Shown here: piece after piece, positions 60,794-64,000 of the stretch
How the letters are laid out: each line of letters opens with the position of its first letter
Position numbering within the stretch: the stretch's first letter is position 1
Assembly (NCBI RefSeq): GCF_027857615.1
Contig: NZ_JAQIFT010000068.1
Location: forward strand, 124,001-188,000
DNA from: Holtiella tumoricola
GTDB taxonomy: Bacteria; Bacillota; Clostridia; Lachnospirales; Cellulosilyticaceae
Direction of reading: 5' to 3'
Length of the DNA stretch: 64,000 bases
Position numbers and translations under genes: made by a program
Notes under the pieces: model-generated
What the model saw: the letters and a program-made list of their open reading frames with translations, nothing else
What the model was told of the DNA's origin: nothing
Databases searched by the model: none

Positions 60794-61795
60794 TTATTTG
60801 TGCATTGCTTCTTGGATAGCAACAGCTACTGCTACTGTAGCACCTACCATTGGGTTATTACCCATACCGATAAGTCCCATCATTTCAACGTGAGCTGGTA
60901 CTGATGAAGAACCTGCGAATTGTGCATCTGAATGCATTCTTCCCATTGTATCTGTCATACCGTATGAAGCTGGACCTGCACCCATGTTATCTGGGTGAAG
61001 TGTACGTCCAGTACCACCACCTGAAGCTACTGAGAAGTATTTTTTGCCTTGTTCAACACATTCTTTTTTGTATGTTCCAGCTACTGGATGTTGGAAACGT
61101 GTTGGATTTGTAGAGTTACCTGTGATAGATACGTCTACGCCTTCCATATGCATGATTGCAACACCTTCACGAACATCGTCAGCACCGTAACAACGAACTT
61201 TTGCTCTTTCGCCATTTGAGTAAGCGATTTCTTTAACGATGCTTACTTTACCTGTAGCATAGTCAAATTGTGTTTGAACGTATGTAAATCCGTTAATACG
61301 AGAGATGATTTGAGCTGCATCTTTTCCAAGACCATTTAAGATAACTCTTAAATCTTCTTTACGAACTTTGTTTGCAGATCTAGCGATACCGATAGCACCT
61401 TCAGCAGCAGCGAATGATTCGTGACCTGCTAAGAATGCGAAACATTTAGTTTCTTCTCTAAGAAGCATAGCTCCTAAGTTACCGTGTCCAAGACCTACTT
61501 TACGATCGTCAGCTACTGAGCCTGGGATACAGAAAGCTTGAAGACCTTCACCGATTGCTTCAGCTGCATCAGCTGCTAAAGTACAACCTTTTTTGATTGC
61601 GATAGCTGCACCTACTACGTAAGCCCAACATGCATTTTCAAAAGCGATTGGTTGGATTTCTTTTGTAAGGTTGTAAGCGTCTACACCTTTTTCATCACAA
61701 ATAGCTTTTGCTTCATCTAAGTCTTTAATACCGTATTGATTTAATACAGCATTGATTTGGTTAATTCTTCTATCATAAGATTCAAATAATGGCAT
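60794..61795 (-). CDS. GGGtGRT family protein
   Basis: The 333-residue protein is of the family named after its motif, present here as SVASGGGTGRTLHP (about residues 253-266). The sequence is otherwise soluble, with Gly- and Ala-rich stretches (EGAIGIARSANK, GLIGMGNNPMVGATVAVAVAIQEAM) and no signal or membrane segment. Its biochemical role is not established. It always tends to occur beside a NifU-like gene, here 17 nt upstream, so a role in iron-sulfur or metal handling is inferred. AAGGAGGTG lies before the ATG. Confidence 0.9.
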   Translation of the reverse strand: MPLFESYDRRINQINAVLNQYGIKDLDEAKAICDEKGVDAYNLTKEIQPIAFENACWAYVVGAAIAIKKGCTLAADAAEAIGEGLQAFCIPGSVADDRKVGLGHGNLGAMLLREETKCFAFLAGHESFAAAEGAIGIARSANKVRKEDLRVILNGLGKDAAQIISRINGFTYVQTQFDYATGKVSIVKEIAYSNGERAKVRCYGADDVREGVAIMHMEGVDVSITGNSTNPTRFQHPVAGTYKKECVEQGKKYFSVASGGGTGRTLHPDNMGAGPASYGMTDTMGRMHSDAQFAGSSSVPAHVEMMGLIGMGNNPMVGATVAVAVAIQEAMHK

Positions 61796-61812
61796 ATTAC
61801 TGCACCTCCTTC

Positions 61813-62505
61813 TTACTCGTGTCTTGGGTCGATTTGACGAGCTGCGTCATCAAATCTTCCGTATTGACCTGTAGCTTTTTGCATTGCTTCTGCTGGTTCC
61901 ATACCTTTTTTGATCATATCCATCATTTTACCAAAGTGGATGAATTGGTAACCGATAATCTCGTTGTTTTCATCAACACCGATTTTTGTTACATAACCTT
62001 CAGCCATTTCAAGGTATCTTGGTCCTTTAGCTACTGTTGCGTACATTGTACCAACTTGGCTACGAAGTCCTTTTCCTAAGTCTTCAAGACCAGCACCGAT
62101 TGGAAGACCACCTTCTGAGAAAGCAGTTTGAGTTCTTCCGTATACGATTTGAAGGAATAATTCTCTCATTGCTGTATTGATTGCATCACATACTAAGTCA
62201 GTATTTAATGCTTCTAAGATAGTTTTACCTGTTAAGATTTCTGCTGCCATCGCTGCAGAGTGTGTCATACCAGAACAACCGATTGTTTCTACTAATGCTT
62301 CTTCAATGATACCGTTTTTAACATTTAATGTTAATTTACAAGCACCTTGTTGTGGAGCACACCAGCCTACACCGTGTGTAAGACCGCTTATATCTGTAAC
62401 TTCTTTAGACTGAACCCATCTTCCTTCTTGTGGAATTGGAGCTGGTCCGTGATTAGGTCCTTTTGCAAGAGGACACATTTGTTCTACTTCATGTGAGTAC
62501 ATCAT
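61813..62505 (-). CDS. NifU-like iron-sulfur scaffold-type protein
   Basis: The 230-residue protein resembles the NifU/IscU N-terminal scaffold: GWCAPQQGACKLTLNVKNGIIEEA, then ETIGCSGMTHSAAMAAEILTGKTILEAL, with cysteines near the places used for cluster assembly. About 100 extra residues follow, including the ending YGRFDDAARQ. Two adjacent ATGs are possible starts behind AAAGGAG. It is first in a two-gene operon with the GGGtGRT gene. No IscS-type desulfurase gene is next to it. Confidence 0.85.
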   Translation of the reverse strand: MMYSHEVEQMCPLAKGPNHGPAPIPQEGRWVQSKEVTDISGLTHGVGWCAPQQGACKLTLNVKNGIIEEALVETIGCSGMTHSAAMAAEILTGKTILEALNTDLVCDAINTAMRELFLQIVYGRTQTAFSEGGLPIGAGLEDLGKGLRSQVGTMYATVAKGPRYLEMAEGYVTKIGVDENNEIIGYQFIHFGKMMDMIKKGMEPAEAMQKATGQYGRFDDAARQIDPRHE

Positions 62506-62530
62506 CGCTATGACTCCTTTCTACTCAAAC

Positions 62531-62553
62531 AATTTAAAGACTATCTTTAAATT
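62531..62553 (-). repeat. Leader hairpin of the NifU-like/GGGtGRT mRNA
   Basis: AATTTAAAG/CTTTAAATT with a 5-nt loop lies between the promoter and the ribosome site. No U run follows. It may affect mRNA stability or be a protein site. Confidence 0.45.
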
Positions 62554-62574
62554 AAATTTTTAACAACCATCCCT

Positions 62575-62603
62575 ATTGTATAATTGTAGAAGAAAGATGT
62601 CAA
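62575..62603 (-). promoter_or_regulatory. Sigma-A promoter of the NifU-like/GGGtGRT operon
   Basis: A perfect TTGACA (62603-62598) and TACAAT (62580-62575) on the minus strand with a 17-bp spacer: the best-matching promoter in the window. Its -35 overlaps the znuB stop codon. Confidence 0.8.
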
Positions 62604-63439
62604 TATGTTAGTCTTTTTAGAAGAGAAGTCGCAATATAACAACAGGTCATAATTACGACAATGGTTGCACCTGCTGATGTCCCTAAGATATAAGCAAGCC
62701 ATAGCCCAAGAACGCCACTAAAAAGTGCAAAAAATACAGAATAAAAATGATATTGTCGCATATTCCCTGCTATATTTCTACTAATAGCACCTGGCAAAAT
62801 AAGAAAAGCATTGATCAACATTACCCCAATCCATGGAATACATAATACTACAACTACAGCCACTACACATGTAAAGACCATTTGTAAAAGTAGTGTATGA
62901 ATAGATCTACTATTTGCTAATGATATATTTAAACTTGTTACTACTAAATCATTAAAAATAAAATACCATATACCAAGTACAATTAAACTTACAATCAGTA
63001 ATACAGCTAAGTCTTCACCTCTAATACTTAATAAATCTCCTATCAAGTATCTGGTATATTGATTAAAGTTCCCATTTTTAGAAAGTAACATAGTTCCTAA
63101 TGCCACTGTTCCTGCTGAGAAAATACCAATAATCGTATCGGTGGTCTCTTGATGCTTATAGCTAAAGTAGGCAATCAAGAGACCTAATATGATTGCAAAA
63201 ATCAGCATGGAAGCCGTCGGACTTAAAAAACCTAAAATAACACCAATCCCAATACCTGTAAGAGCACTATGACCTATTGCATCAGAGAAAAAGGCCATTT
63301 TCTGACTTACAACCATTGTACTAAGTAGACCTAACATAGGGGCTGCAATGAGTACGCCTATAAAAGCATTTTTCATAAAAGCCATCTGTAAAAAATCAAA
63401 AGGGAATAAAAAATCTACTATACTATAAAGTACTTCCAT
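62600..63439 (-). CDS. znuB: Metal (zinc/manganese-type) ABC transporter permease
   Basis: The 279-residue permease of the ZnuB/MntB family (ABC-3) has about eight membrane helices and the family patches VVSQKMAFFSDAIGHSALTGIGIG (residues 43-66) and INAFLILPGAISRNIA. It imports Zn or Mn together with the ATPase upstream, whose gene it overlaps by 17 nt. The binding-protein gene is not in the window. The metal cannot be told from sequence. Confidence 0.9.
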   Translation of the reverse strand: MEVLYSIVDFLFPFDFLQMAFMKNAFIGVLIAAPMLGLLSTMVVSQKMAFFSDAIGHSALTGIGIGVILGFLSPTASMLIFAIILGLLIAYFSYKHQETTDTIIGIFSAGTVALGTMLLSKNGNFNQYTRYLIGDLLSIRGEDLAVLLIVSLIVLGIWYFIFNDLVVTSLNISLANSRSIHTLLLQMVFTCVVAVVVVLCIPWIGVMLINAFLILPGAISRNIAGNMRQYHFYSVFFALFSGVLGLWLAYILGTSAGATIVVIMTCCYIATSLLKRLTY

Positions 63440-64000
63440 TTAATCCACCCCCTACTTGAAATTGTTTTTGTCTAACCGCTTCTTGCCTTACTGTAAGAGG
63501 GTCTCCCATTGCTAATATCTTTTTATTAAGTAAGATAGCATTGTCACAAATAAGTTCTAGCTGCCCAATTTCATGGGTAATAAGTACAATTGCCATATGA
63601 TACTTATGTTTAAGTTCTTGCACAGTTTCATAAAATAATTTCTGTCCATTAACATCTACACCAGATATAGGTTCATCTAGTAAAAGTAAATCTGGTTTAG
63701 GTTGCAAAGCTAATGCTAAGAGTACGCGTTGAAGTTCCCCCCCAGATAACATACCAATCTTACGATCAATGGCATAATCTAACTTCACTTCTGCAAGTGC
63801 TTTTTCTACTTCTTTACGCAAAGAGGTCCTCATTCTCGTCCAAATTGGACGTTTTTGCATACAAGCTGAAAAGAGATCAAACGTTGTTATAGGCGTTGTC
63901 TTATCAAAGTTCAAATGTTGAGGAACATATCCAATAATAGGATTATGCATTCTTTTTTCATACTCATGCATATGATGTTTAATTTCACCTGTATAAGGCA
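63423..64000 (-). CDS. znuC: Metal ABC transporter ATP-binding protein, 5' end outside window
   Basis: The frame stays open to the right edge (PYTGEIKHH before the first internal Met), so the start and Walker A lie beyond it. Visible are the Q-loop GYVPQHLNFD, signature LSGGELQRV, Walker B LLLLDEPISGVDV and switch His LITHE. About 192 residues are seen of a usual 240-260. It energises the ZnuB permease encoded next. Confidence 0.92.
   Translation of the reverse strand, partial: PYTGEIKHHMHEYEKRMHNPIIGYVPQHLNFDKTTPITTFDLFSACMQKRPIWTRMRTSLRKEVEKALAEVKLDYAIDRKIGMLSGGELQRVLLALALQPKPDLLLLDEPISGVDVNGQKLFYETVQELKHKYHMAIVLITHEIGQLELICDNAILLNKKILAMGDPLTVRQEAVRQKQFQVGGGLNGSTL

Overview
The window looks like chromosomal DNA of a low-GC, anaerobic, endospore-forming member of the Clostridia, probably Lachnospiraceae-like. 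The evidence is a complete spoIIIA operon with spoIVB and spo0A, an [FeFe] hydrogenase-type protein, an exosporium-type collagen-like protein, strong AGGAGG-type ribosome binding sites, frequent TTG and GTG starts, and very A+T-rich intergenic DNA. The genus is an inference. All protein genes lie on the minus strand except cfa; the only other plus-strand gene is one tRNA-Pro. The order below is by coordinate, so transcription mostly runs backwards through it.

Positions 1-16800 hold accessory and housekeeping genes: pyrE; a small unknown gene; an ABC-2 exporter operon that runs on into a proline-rich exported protein and an amidohydrolase; tRNA-Pro(GGG); a GldA-GldF-GldG-like ABC operon ending in a DUF4340 protein; an orphan OmpR-type response regulator; a hydrogenase-like Fe-S protein; sfsA; a MATE exporter; and cfa. 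Positions 16800-20760 form a little-understood cluster: a lipoprotein, a 50-residue gene, a 99-nt structured element, a radical SAM protein, a degenerate MntP-like membrane protein and a TetR regulator.

Positions 20850-42910 are the conserved Firmicutes core block: spo0A, spoIVB, recN, argR, nadK, tlyA, dxs, a divergent PAP2 gene, ispA, xseB, xseA, nusB, an Asp23 family gene, spoIIIAH to spoIIIAA, efp, an M24 peptidase, aroQ, aroK, a pseudopilin gene, aroE and yqeG. In Bacillus subtilis the comG competence pseudopilus operon lies next to aroK at this place. Here a complete type IV pilus locus (about 43016-56875) takes that position. It has pilC, pilB, pilT, pilD and the major pilin once each, but two full sets of pilM-pilN-pilO genes, each with its own V-like, W-like and X-like minor pilins. 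This is the most interesting feature of the window. One of these minor pilins has no usable AUG, GUG or UUG in front of its leader and appears to start at AUA.

Positions 57000-64000 hold a chemoreceptor, a collagen-like surface protein with a cysteine-rich head and 54 Gly-X-Y triplets, the GGGtGRT / NifU-like gene pair behind a near-consensus promoter, and the znuB and 5'-truncated znuC genes of a metal ABC importer cut by the right edge.

Several annotated starts were set by Shine-Dalgarno position rather than by the longest reading frame: the gene at 950, gldG-like, the MATE gene, the lipoprotein, spo0A (TTG), dxs, ispA, spoIIIAF, aroE, pilX-B, pilM-B (GTG), pilA, pilT, pilW-A (AUA), pilV-A, pilO-A and pilC (TTG).
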